Assembly: GCA_032719365.1 (NCBI GenBank)
Contig: CM064870.1
Coordinates: 42,006,194 to 42,070,193, forward strand
Direction: 5' to 3'
From: Prinsepia uniflora
Lineage: Eukaryota > Streptophyta > Magnoliopsida > Rosales > Rosaceae
DNA: 64,000 nt
Below the pieces are notes generated by a model. That model was not told the origin of the DNA. It ran no database searches and was given only the letters and a program-made list of their open reading frames with translations. Below, in pieces: positions 1 through 11,422 of this stretch; position 1 is the first letter of the stretch, and every line of letters starts with the position of its first letter. A program made the position numbers and the translations under genes.

Positions 1-2173
1 GGAAAACAGATTTACAAAGTCATTTCAAAATATTTCAATGGGCCCTACCCGAAATCTCCATAAAACATCACAAATCCGTTTAGGGTCCCTGACCCAAAAT
101 CACGTTTATGAATAATAGGGTCCCAGACCCGAAATCACATTTATAAAACTCAATTGGGCCTCATGCCCGATTTTGTAAACCACTGGGTCCCCGTCCCGAT
201 CACATGACTCAATAGGGTCTCAGCCCGATTTCGAAAGCCAACTGGGCCCTGGCCTGATCACATAATTCAAATGGGTCTCATGCTCGAGTTCATCTTTCCA
301 AAACCAAAACCAAGCCATAGACCCATTATTAAACTAACAATCACATAGCCATAGCATAAACTCGTAAATCTCGAAATACGTATAAATACAGCATTACCTC
401 TAAATACGTGTAATCACATAAACCACCAGTGCCACAATCATCATCATAGAAATCACGTATGTAAAACATATAAAATAGTTATGCATGGATCATAGTTTAG
501 AAAACGAAGTCCATTCACAGATCATCCTACGTTGTCGCCTCGATACGCGTGCCATAAGCCCTCTCGGGCCCCATCTCTATCACCGAGACTTCCAAACCTG
601 TCCAAATCACACTAGAGGGTTACTAACCTCTTCATTAACCTCCTAGTAAAGCCCCGTAATTTTCCTGAATTTTTAACTATTTTAAAACTCGATCTTAAAC
701 CTTCGGATACCCCGAAACATATCGAGACGATGTCCAATCGACACGAAACCAGTCCCAAACAGATGTCCAATCGACACGAAACCAGTCCCAATATGTTCGT
801 TACATCAAATAGATTAATTCACATGTTGGAACCACCCCAAAATTATGCTTCACGCGCCCCCATGCGCCGCCCAAAGGGACTGCGCGTGAAGGCCACGCGC
901 TTAGCTACAGTCACCATCAACCTCCAGCAAACCGGGTCTGAACCAGTTCGCTGGTTCTCGACCGGACCAGACCGGACTGACCGGTTTTCTCCATTTTCGA
1001 TCTGTTTTTCAACTCTTTTAATTCCTAAAGTTTTATCTAATCATTTCTAATCGTTTTATAATCTCAAAAGGCCAAGAACCACTCGAGACAGTACCTCCTT
1101 GATCCATCAATGTCGACGATCCCTGCAACTAAGTTCTGTCGTCGACTCACTTTGTTTCCAACCTCGAAAACAGGTTCTACTTGATCATCAGTGTCCCTAA
1201 AACACATCCCAAATGTGAGGAATGAAACACAAACGTCAAAATTGATCGTTCGAAACAGGGAAGAAAGTAAGGCCCTCACTGGTTTTCTGGCTTACCGCCG
1301 CCGTGTGCTGCCTCGTCCACCCCTCAGTCCTTCTGCCATCCTAGTAAACCTAGTCGTACGTTGGTTCGAGCTCTGGTGGTGAGGTTTGAATGGTTGGGTT
1401 CTTTAGGGCTGGTTTCTTCGTTCTCGGGTCATGGTGTTTTTGAGTTTAACAGACAGGCGTGGAGGAACTGGTGGTGATGGCTGGTGAAGGTGGGGGTGGT
1501 GATGTCGTGTGTTTGATCTGTGGTTGGGGAGACGTAAGTAAGGGAGAGTGGTGATGGGTGCTCTGTGGGTAGCTTGATCAAGTTAGGGGGGGTGGTCTCC
1601 TTCTCGGTTTGCAGATGAGAGAGAGAGACGAGTCTGATCGATTAAAAGAAAAAGGGAGATGAGATCAATGGTGCAGATGCAATCTGGGGATTTAGAAGGA
1701 TGGCTAGGATTGCATGAGAGAAATAAAATGTAAAATAATCAACCAATGGGAGCAAGATCCATGAATTAGGGAAAGTGAGTGTGGGGATGAGTGACACTTG
1801 TCACTTGTCACTCATCCAAGGGTCTAGATTAATTTCAGCTTTATGTCAGATTACAATATTATATTATTATTTTAATTACACCATTGGTTCGTATGTTTAA
1901 TCGATTTTACTTCCGCGACCGTAACTTTTCCGTCGGACCTCCGATTTCGACGTGTCACCTGTCTATAGATTTGTATCGACTCGATCTACGTAACGGTCCT
2001 TGGCCCTCGACCATCGGATCTGCCAGGTTAAAAGTCAACATTTTGCCCACGTCCAAGGGTAAAACGGTCATTTTACACCGTCCGGTCGATTTCGCTCAAC
2101 TAATCACCGTTTAACCTCATTAATCCTTGTTTAGTCACTAATCTAATCCTAAAATTCGGGACGGGTCGTTACA
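1..2173 (-). mobile_element. Tekay-like Ty3/gypsy LTR, cut by window edge
   Basis: This is the 5' 2.2 kb of a long LTR on the minus strand. The right boundary is the reverse complement of TGTAACGACCCGTCCC, and the reading of the Athila gag resumes immediately after it, so this is an insertion into that gag. The block at 1-300 holds GGGC...GCCC units, reverse complement of those at 13,330-13,740. The block at 855-905 is rich in CGCG/GCGC, also seen at 47,530-47,575. The 3' end of the LTR lies left of the window, so whether it is a solo LTR or part of a full element cannot be decided. No coding potential was recognised. Tekay-like assignment rests on LTR ends and size and is an inference. Confidence 0.8.
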
Positions 2174-2960
2174 GTGCATATGAAGTTCATTCAACTAATG
2201 ACGTTTCTTTCATGGTTGACAACTTGGAATGGAAACTTGACGCTGTGCTTTCAATGTTAGGCTCATCTTATGCCTCTCAAAGTGCTACACATGCTGATTA
2301 CGATTAAGAGCAAGCCAATATGATGAATTTCTATAATCAAGACCAAGGAATGATCCATACTCAAACACTTACAACCTCGGATGGAGGAACTACCCTAAAT
2401 TTTCTTGGGGTGGGAATCAGAATCAAAATCATAGCCATGCTCAGCAGCAGCCTAACAACTACCAAGTTCTCCCAAGCAATCCTGTGGAGGAGACATTACA
2501 AAACTTCATGCAAACCACTTCCACTTTGCTCCAAAACCAAGCTGCCACCATTTAAAAGCTTGAGACCCAAGTTGGACAGTTTTCTACTGCTCTTAACTAA
2601 AGAGAACTTGGGAAGCTTCCAAGTCAAACTCAGTTGCTTCAAAAGAATCAAGAGCAAGCAAAAGCCATCACAACACTTAGAAGTGGTAAGGTTATTTATA
2701 ATGGCGTTATCTATGATTTTCCTAACACTTCTAAAATTGTGAATGCATGTGAGGAGGAAGGAGAGGCAGAAAAAGCACCTAAGGAACCTACTGATGTACC
2801 TCTTAGGACAAACAAGGGTGAACCTGTTTTTCATAAGGCTCCCAAGCCCTACGTGCCACCCATTCCTTTTCCAAGAAGACTTGCTTAATGCAACAAAGTT
2901 AAGGCTTTCAAAGAACTTTATAACATTCTCAGTAAAGTTAATATTAATCTGCATTTACTT
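2174..2960 (+). pseudogene. Athila gag, C-terminal part (broken)
   Basis: Translation across frames gives the end of an Athila-type capsid protein. It starts with a segment reading GAYEVHSTNDVSFM, then an asparagine/glutamine-rich stretch with the FSWGGNQNQNH signature (around 2,400-2,450), then a stretch containing QNQAATI and VGQ, then AKAITTLRSGK (about 2,655-2,690). The LRSGK motif is typical of gag just before the protease in this lineage. At least one frameshift (around 2,390) and several in-frame stops (for example near 2,307, 2,553 and 2,886) break it. The N-terminal part lies left of the LTR insertion, outside the window; the same region is seen in copy B at 25,477-29,048. Confidence 0.85.
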
Positions 2961-3060
2961 GATTTAATTGAGGATGTTCCAGCCTATGGCAAGTTCTTTA
3001 AGGAATTGAACAAGTACAAGGGGAAAGATGAACCATATGAAAAGGTTTTAGTCTCCGAGA

Positions 3061-3480
3061 ATGTCCGTGCTTCAAAGAAAGCTCCCACCTAAACTTAAAG
3101 ATCCTGGTAGTTTCTCCATACCAATTACCATTGGGGACAAGAAGATTGAGAAGGGTATGCTAGACTTGGGTGCAAGTATCAATCTTATGCCATACATGGT
3201 TTACTTGCATCAATTTTTGGGAGAGTTGAAACCTACCACTGTATCTTTACAACATGTTGATCGTTCAGTAAAGTATCCAATAGGTATAGTTGAAGACATT
3301 CTAGTTCAAGTTGTTAAATTGATCTACCTGCTGATTTTGTAGTGCTTGACATGGAAGAATAACCAATCAAAGATTGTGAGTTACCTATTCTTCTTGGGAG
3401 GCCATTCATGGCCACAGCAAGGACAATCATAAATGTGCATGATAGAGTGCTCACAATGATAGTTCTTGGAGAAACTGTCC
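3061..3480 (+). pseudogene. Athila aspartic protease
   Basis: The reading frame from 3,061 matches the retroviral-type aspartic protease of the Athila lineage. LPPKLKDPGSFSIP leads into IGDKKIEKGMLDLGASINLMP, where DLGAS replaces the more usual D-S/T-G-A active-site motif, as is common in this lineage. This is followed by KPTTVSLQHVDRSVKYPIGIVEDILV. The frame stops at 3,340, but the flap and C-terminal part (VLDMEE, ILLGRPFMATARTII) continues in another frame to about 3,480, so a frameshift lies near 3,320. It would have cleaved the gag-pol polyprotein inside virus-like particles. Confidence 0.85.
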
Positions 3481-3861
3481 AATTTAGAGTGTTTTAATCT
3501 GTAACTCACCCCTATTCTTCTTTAGATTGTTTCTATGTTGATATTTTGGATTCTTTTGTGTTCACCAAATTTTCTCAGCCCCCCCCCCCCCCCAAAAAGA
3601 CTCACTAGAGATTATCTTGACCAATGTTCTAGATGACTACAAAGATAAATGAGAGTTGGAAGAGGAAGTTTATGCTTTAGAGGATTTGAAATCATATCCC
3701 AACAACTATTTAGTCCCCCTTGAGCACTTGAGCCATCCACTGATCATCTCATACCCTCAATTTCCAAACCACCAAAGCTTCAGCTTAAATTACTTCCCTC
3801 CCATCTTAAGTATATCTTTCTGTGTGACCAAAATTCGCTTCGAGTTATTATAGCTTCTGAT

Positions 3862-6687
3862 TTGACCTCTTTGCAAGAAGGTAAGCTATTAAAAGTTCTG
3901 AGAGAGTTCAAATCCACCATTGGATGGTCTATAGCAGATATCAAAGGAATCAGCCCCTCTATGAGCATGCATAGGATACTTTTGGAGGAGGATAGCAAAG
4001 CCAGTCATGAACTTCAAAGAAGACTCAATCCTAATATGAAAGAACTGGTTAGAGCTGAAGTACTTAAGCTACTTGACACTGAGGTAATTTATCCTATTTC
4101 TGACAGCAAGTGGGTTAGTCCTACTCAAGTTGTACCAAAGAAGAGTGGCATGACTGTGGTAAAAAATGATCAAGACGAACTTGTACCAACAAGAGTCACA
4201 ACTGGATGGAGAGTGTGCATTGATTACAAGAAGTTAAATGCTATGTCTAGAAAATATCACTTTCCCCTTCCTTTTATTGATCAAATGCTTGAAAGATTAG
4301 TTGGTTACTCCCACTATTGTTTTCTTGATGGTTATTCAGGTTAAAACCAAATCCCAATTGCACCTGAGGACCAAGCAAAGATGACCTTTAATTATCTGCC
4401 TTTTTGTCACGTTTGCTTATAGAAGGATGCCGTTTGGTTTGCGTAATGCGCCAGCTACATTTTAGAGATGCATGATGGCCATTTTCTCTAACATGGTTGA
4501 GAGGTTCATCGAGGTTTTTATGGATGATTTTTCTGTGTTTGGTTCCTCATTTGATATATGTCTTGATCATCTTGCATTAGTTCTAAAACGTTGCCAAGAC
4601 ACCAATATGATTTTGAATTGGGATACATGCCATTTTATGGTTAAGAAGGGTATAGTTCTAGGTCATGTAATTTCAAGCAAAGGAATAGAGGTACATAAAG
4701 CAAAAATTAACTTGATCTCTAAACTAACTCCCCTAGCATCTATTAAGGGAATTCAAAGCTTCCTAGGTCATGCAGGTTTTTATATACGTTTTATTAAGGA
4801 TTTTTCAAAAATAACTCATCCATTATGTAACTTGTTAGCTAAGGACTATTCTTTTGACTTTAATGACGAGTGTTTGCAGGCCTTCAAAACGCTTATGAAA
4901 AACTAACTTCTACTCCTATTATCATGACTATAGATTGGTTTTTATCCTTTAAATTGATGTGTGATGCATCTAATTTTTCTATTGGTGCAGTACTAGGCCA
5001 AATAATTGGAAAAATCCCTCATGTGATTTATTATGCAAGCAGGACTTTGAATGATGCTCAACTAAACTATTCCACAACGGAAAAAGAGTTGCTTATTGTT
5101 GTCTTTGCTCTGGAGAAGTTCAGGTCTTATCTTGTAGGATCAAAAGTCATTGCCTACTCAGACCATTCAGCTCTACGATACTTAATTACCAAGAAGGATG
5201 CCAAGCCAAGACTCATTAGATGGATCCTCTTATTACAAGAATTAGATTTGGAAATAAGAGACAAGAGTGGCAAAGAGAATGTAGTTACTAACCACTTATC
5301 ACGTTTGAAAAGTGAATCAATTGATAGAAATGCACAGTTGCCCTTGAATGAATCATTCCCCAATGAACAACTTCTTGCCATCCAAGATGATGAACCATGG
5401 TATTCTAATTTTGTTAATTTTCTTGCTCGTGGTATTATTAGAGATGATCTAACCTTTCAAGAGAAGAAAAGGTTCTTTTCTCAAGTGAAACACTACATGT
5501 GGGATGAACCCTACCTTTTCAAATATAGACCTGATCATATTATTAGGAGATGTGTTTCTAAAGTTGAGCAAGAAAGCATACTCAAGTTCAGTCATGAGTT
5601 TGCATGTGGAGGCCATTTTGGTTCCAAGAAGACAGCAGCCAAGGTTCTCCAATTTGGTTTCTTTTGGCCTACTTTGTTTAAAGATTCTTTTAACTTTTGT
5701 GTTAAGTGTGATAGGTGCCAAAGAATAGGTAACATCAGCAGCAGAAATCAGATGCCTTTGCATAACATTTTGGTGGTGGAGATCTTTGACGTTTGGGGCA
5801 TCGATTTCATGGGACCATTCCGACCCTCTTTTGGCTACAATTACATCCTGGTAGCGGTAGACTACGTGTCTAAATGGGTGGAAAAAATTGCATCAAAGAC
5901 CAATAATCATAAATTGGTGATTAACTTCCTCAAGGACATCATTTTTTCAAGGTTTGGAATGCTAAGAGCTGTCATCAGTGATGGTGGAACTCACTTCTGC
6001 AACAAGTCATTTGAAGTCTTGATAAAGAAGTATGGAATCACACATAGAGTGGGCACACCATATCATCCTCAAACTTCTGGCCAAGTGGAGATACGCAATA
6101 AAGAGATCAAGAATATTCTAATGAAGACTGTGAATTCTATAAGGAAAGACTGGTCCACAAAGTTGCATGATGCGTTTCGGGCCTACAAAATAACTTATAA
6201 GACTCCTATTGGGATGAGCCCTTACATAATTGTTTTTGGGAAAGCTTTCCATTTGCCTATGGAGTTGGAGCACCATGCCTTATAGGAAATCAAAAAGCTT
6301 AACCTCGACTTCACAAAAGTTGGAATGTCAAGAAAGTTGCAACTCAGTGAGCTTGAGGAGCTAAGGAATGAGGCTTATGAAAGTGCAAAGATTTACAAAG
6401 ATAGGACCAAGCTTTACCATGATAAAGCTCTCGCAAGAAAGGTATTCTTCCCTGATTAGAATGTTTTATTATATGACTCTCGTTTACATCTTTTTCTAGG
6501 TAAACTTAAGTCTAAATGGGTTGGACCTTTCAAAGTGATCAAAGTGTATCCTTATGGAGCAGTCGAAATAAAGAATCTCAGCAATGGTAACCGTTTCAAA
6601 GTTAATGGCCACATATTAAAGCCGTACTTGATGGCTGATATAGATGTTCCCATTGCACATATAGTGGATATTCTTCCATTCCATTAA
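3862..6687 (+). pseudogene. Athila reverse transcriptase, RNase H and integrase (broken)
   Basis: RT begins near 3,862 and runs through QVVPKK and WRVCIDYKKLNA to the FLDGYSG motif at 4,320-4,341, where a TAA interrupts it. A frameshift near 4,400 is followed by RRMPFGLRNAPATF and the catalytic FMDD at about 4,517-4,528. RNase H follows in a third frame (CDASNFSIGAVLGQ, TEKELL). The 471-codon frame 4,870-6,285 also holds the integrase: HHCC zinc finger at about 5,595-5,715, then catalytic D (WGIDFMGPF), D (VISDGGTHF) and E (SGQVEIRNKE). After a TAG at 6,283 the C-terminal chromodomain-less tail continues to about 6,687 with WVGPFKV. The integrase catalytic triad is intact, but the polyprotein as a whole is dead. 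Confidence 0.93.
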
Positions 6688-8420
6688 GCCCATTTTCTAC
6701 CACGTCTTGCCTAGACGTTAAATTCAGCGCTTGTTGGGAGGCAACCCAACCAGGTTCTATCTTTTTAACCTTTTAACTTAGTTACTTCTTTTCTATCTCT
6801 GCTTTCATACTCCCTTTGCATTACATGCCTTCTTTTCTATTTTATACATTGAGGGCAATGTTTAGTTTAGGTTTGGGGGTATGGAATTGAAATTTTTTGG
6901 GTGTTAAAAAGTCAGTATGTTAAAGCATTGTTAAAACATTGCAATGGAATCTTTATGAAAACTAAGGCATACAATCGTCATTTAGAAGAAAGCCATGAAT
7001 AGTCTTCTGATTAGGTGTTCCTTTTGTGCTCTTAGAATCATGGTGAATAAGTTACTTGATCAAACAAATGAAGAAGAATAGTGGAGACTACCCTTGTGAT
7101 GCGTGGAACCTACTTGCTTTCTTGAGAGGGTTTAATTTTTTTCTACTCCAATTCTTTCTTTCTAATTCACTCTAATATGATCTCATTATCATTTTTGGTT
7201 GATTACTAAAAATTTATCATAATTTCAGATATCACATGCCCTTCATTTATGGAGTAGCCCTTTTGAAGTGATACTAGGCTTTGTGTGTATAACCTTCTAA
7301 AAGCCTTCTCTAAATCGTACCTTTGTGTGCTCCATTAGCCATTTTGCAGCCAAACACATGTATCCATGTCTTTCATAACCTACATCAATCCTTCCTTTTT
7401 GTATCTCACTTTGAGGTATCTAGCTTAATTGTGACCATACACTATAGCTTAGAATGTGCCAAGGTTGTTGAAAGTGGAAGTTTGATGCAAGGAGAAGTAT
7501 TGCCACTGTTAAATCCAGAGTTCAGGGACAATAAAAAGAAGCTCAGGTCAAAATAGTTCATATCAAAAGAAAAGAGAACTTAAATGAAGTAAAACTTCAG
7601 AGACAAAAAAAAAAGATGAAAAAAAGCAAAAGAAAAAGTTCAAGTATGATCTGAGAAAAGTGCATCAATGGAAAGTTTATTCAATTCAGCTTAAAGTGAG
7701 TAGATGCTATGAATGACATGAAGCTATGCAAAGTAATTTTTCAATAGCCCTTGGTTTGATTCTAAGTTTCTTGTTTCTATCCTTCTTTCATTTTTCCCTC
7801 AACCAAGCCCCATTACAACCTATATAGATTAAGAACTATGTTGATCATTTGGGCAATGACATGAATGCTGGAAGGTATGTGCTCTATCTAATTCTTAGTT
7901 TTCAATTCTTTCATGAGATCTATCCTGAAATTGTGCCATTTTTCTTATACTTCATATGTGAGAATACTTGCTTTCAAATTACATAACTTCACTCACATAT
8001 GTTTGATGGAGAGATTAAACCTTAGGTTCGAGTGATTGAGTGAATATGTGAGACTTAGAGTTGAGATGAATGCTATCTTTAGGTTTGAGAATGATACCTA
8101 TGAAGCCATGAATCTAAGAATATATGTGTTCACTTGCACACTAATTAGTTGCTGACATGGTGAATTTAGGTGAAGGTATGACTAAAGTTTCATTGGTTCA
8201 CATTACTTTGTTTCCATAATGTTTTAACCCTTGTTTTCAATAGAGTCTTGATGGTGTTTGTGGGTGTCACCTTTGTTAAACCTTCAGGACACAAAACTCC
8301 TCCTACTAGGCATACCTAGGGGTTTAAATGTTATATCTTAGGAAGATCGAGTCATTATTTTAATTGTACTTTAGTAGTTTGTTTGCTTGAGGACTAGCAA
8401 ATGATTGGTTTGGGGGTCTT
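6688..8420 (+). other. Athila post-pol non-coding spacer and polypurine tract
   Basis: No convincing protein is encoded here. Near 6,726-6,750 lies the motif CGCTTGTTGGGAGGCAACCC, which is strongly conserved downstream of pol in this retrotransposon group and can form a 6-bp stem (GTTGGG/CCCAAC). At about 6,847-6,883 a TTGAGGGCAATGTTTAG block is followed by GGTTTGGGGGTATGG, a purine-rich tract found at this place in Athila-like elements. The polypurine tract proper is GGTTTGGGGGTCTT at 8,407-8,420, directly before the LTR. The region 7,100-8,380 is AT-rich with no recognisable gene. An env-like third frame, known in some Athila elements, was looked for and not seen. Confidence 0.7.
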
Positions 8421-8513
8421 TGTTAGGTCATATTTTAGGCATTATGCCATGCATTCTTATCTTTGATGTAGTACTAATATCTTTTATCACATAGGAGAAA
8501 ATGATAATTTTTT

Positions 8514-8659
8514 GGCTTTTTAGGCTAAATGTCCTAGGAACATGAAAAACAATCTCAAAATGCCCCATGAATAGGAATTTGCCTCTGCTTGATGTAGGAA
8601 CCGGTACATCGTCAAGACCGTTGCCCAAACTAACTGACGGTTTCGCTAACGATGTGTAG
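8514..8659 (+). repeat. MULE left terminal inverted repeat
   Basis: This stretch matches the reverse complement of 23,197-23,342 over about 146 bp with a small number of substitutions. Blocks such as AACAATCTCAAAATGCCCCA and CATCGTCAAGACCGTTGCCC are identical. Inverted repeats of Mutator elements usually hold the promoters of the internal genes, here reading inward towards the transposase gene. Confidence 0.95.
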
Positions 8660-11422
8660 AGGAGGGGTAGTTTCGACTGAAACTTCCAACGTGGATGCAA
8701 CGTATGTAAAAGTGGGACCCTAATTTGGTGGATGTGGAAGGTGAGTGTGAGAGGTCGAATTGGGGGCGATTTCAAAATTGAATTGGGGAAATTTTTTGCT
8801 AGGGTTTCCCAGAGAATCAGGGAAGGTTGAAGACGGAATCAATAAGTCTGGGGGTTTGAGGGTTGAAATCGGACGTGAAGGCGACCTCAAATCCGTACCA
8901 AGAAGATGCCAGTTTTTCGACAACTTGGTAGAATACAACCTGACTATCGTAAGTTAGAAATATTTGAATTTTGTAATGTCCTTTTGTCTGCAAATTAATA
9001 TATGATTATTTGTTGATAATGAGAAGGTTTTTACATTGGATATTCGAATTTTTTGCTAAAGGCAATGGTTGATAATGAGAAAGGTTTTGAAATTGGAGAT
9101 TTTCCATTAAATATTGTAACTGTTGATAATGAGACAGGTTTTGAAAGGCTATATTGGTATTGTTTACTTAAATGAATGGTGGGTGGCAATGCGTACTGAT
9201 ACTTAAAGGGTTTAGGGTGAGCACTTTGTCGTGAATTGGGTTCTAATTGAAGTGAATAATAAGGAAAATATCAGTGGGGGTATTGGGTAGTGGTGTGGAG
9301 GTATGGGTTAAGTTGGCTACCAGTTTTGGGTTTCTGAATAGGGTTGAGGTGAGCTTAGAGTTTGGCTTATAAGGGCTGGCTTACAATTTTGGGTTTCCGT
9401 ATAAGCGATTGTTGGTTGTGGATTTGTAATATAACCAGTAAATGCATAGGGTCATGGATTTGGGTCCGGATTTAGGGTCATGGGTTTAGGACATGATTTA
9501 ATGTGACGGGTTTGAGTGTGATTTGGCTTTCCATTTGGATGAAAGGGTTTTGGTTTAGAGTTTCTAATGTGTTCCTTTTTGGTTATTTGGTTTAGGTGAT
9601 TGTGATGGTCTTGTATCGATTGGATTACACCACAGTGGATTGAACGTGAAGAACAACGAAGAGTCGACATACGAGGGTGGCTCACTGGCTTGGTATGATT
9701 GGTGCAGTTGAGACTACATGTCGATTTTAGAGCTACAAGATATGTTTAAGTTCACCAAATATCCCGCTGACATGGTTGAATTCTACATGAATAGAGGAGG
9801 GGAGTGTTACTTAATTAGTAGAGATGATCAAATTTTGGAATTGGTTGCCAACGCAGCTAAGACCAAAGATAAGATCATCCATGTCTACTGCATACATGGT
9901 GTGAAAGGGCCAGTTTTTTATGAGATACCCCTTGTCATAGAACCAGCATCGCCACATCAAAAAGAGCCTTTGGATCTTGAGCCTTTGGAGCCTGAGCTTT
10001 TGGAGCCTGAGCCTTTGGAGCCTGAGCCTTTGGATCCTGAGCCTGTGGCTCCTGATTGTGTGGCTCCTGAACATGTGGCTCCTGAGCATGTGGATCAGAA
10101 GTGTGTGGGATCTGAGTGTGTGGATAATGAGACTGTGGCTCCTGAGGCTATGGATGAAAAGAATTTGGAAGAAGAGTTGATCAGGAAAAGAAGAAAGAGA
10201 GGGAATGAGCAAGTGAGTGTTGACAACATTTACAGTAGTGCCAGTACTGAAGATAGTGATAGTACTGATGAAAACTATGATGCATTTGAAGAAGAGGATG
10301 ATGATAATGAGGAGGATGAGGTTGCTGTGGTAGATGCAGAGGATGAGTTTTTGAGGGAGAGACGAGGGAAGGGTAAAGGAGTAAAATGAGTGAAGGGTAA
10401 AGAAGTTAAAGGAGTGAAAGGTAAAGCACTTAAAGGTAAAGGATTTAAAGGTAAAGGTAAAAAGAAAGTGATTTCTAATGATAATGATGAATATTTCGAA
10501 GATGATGGTTTCAATCAAGAGGATGTGGACCCCATAGCAGTGAGTGATGATGAGTTTTTTGGGGACTTTGGTGCTTATGGGTATGATGATGGATGACCAC
10601 AAGTGCAAGAAGATGATTTACCTCTATCACCAAGAATTGGCAGCATACAGGACCTAAGTTCTGATGAAGATGATGTTGTAGTTCCTACGAAAGGGTTAGA
10701 AAGAAACCATTGCCAAAAACAGGAGAATTCATTCTAAGTGTAGACATGGAGAATCCACGATTTGAGATTGGCTAAAATTTGAGGATGCTACTACATTTAG
10801 GGAAGCAGTTAGAAAATATTCAGTCATTAAGGGTAGACAACTAAAGTTCTGTAGAAATCAATGGGATCATTCGAAGCCAGTAAGTGTATGCAGATTAGAA
10901 AGTTGAATGAAGAGCATGTATGTGGAATTGGGATTCAGAACATTCATGCCAATGTGAAATGGCTGGTGAAGCAGTATGCTAGGGAGCTTACTAGTAGCAA
11001 GTGGGATTTTTCTGAATTCCAAGACACAGTGAGTGCTGAACTAGGTACAGACCATCAAGAGCCACATGCTACAGGGCAAGACAAGTTATTCAGGAGCTAA
11101 TTGAAGGATCATGCCAAAGGTAATTCGAAATAGTTGGAGAGTATTGTCTACAATTGATGAGGACAAATCCTGGATCAACTGTAGTGCTAAAATCTGAATT
11201 AGAGGAAGATGGGGTTGTAAGATGTGAGAGAGTTTATGTGTGCTTCAAGGCCTGCAAGGATAGATGGATGAAAGGGTGCAGATCTTTTTTGGGTTTGGAT
11301 GCTTGCCACATTAAAGGCATTTGCCCAGGGCAAATCCTATCTGCAGTAAGTGTGGATGCCAACAATGGGATGTTTCCCGTGGCATATGCGGTGTGTGAGG
11401 TGGAAAATTTCAGCACTTGGAA

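Noticed and set aside
6688..8420. Env-like gene after Athila pol
   Set aside because: No long frame, signal peptide or membrane segments were seen; the stretch looks like plain spacer.
9811..10608. 265-codon frame on the minus strand
   Set aside because: It is antisense to the repetitive Glu-Pro, acidic and Lys-Gly coding sequence of the mudrA-like gene; its Leu/Arg/Phe-rich composition is a by-product of those repeats.
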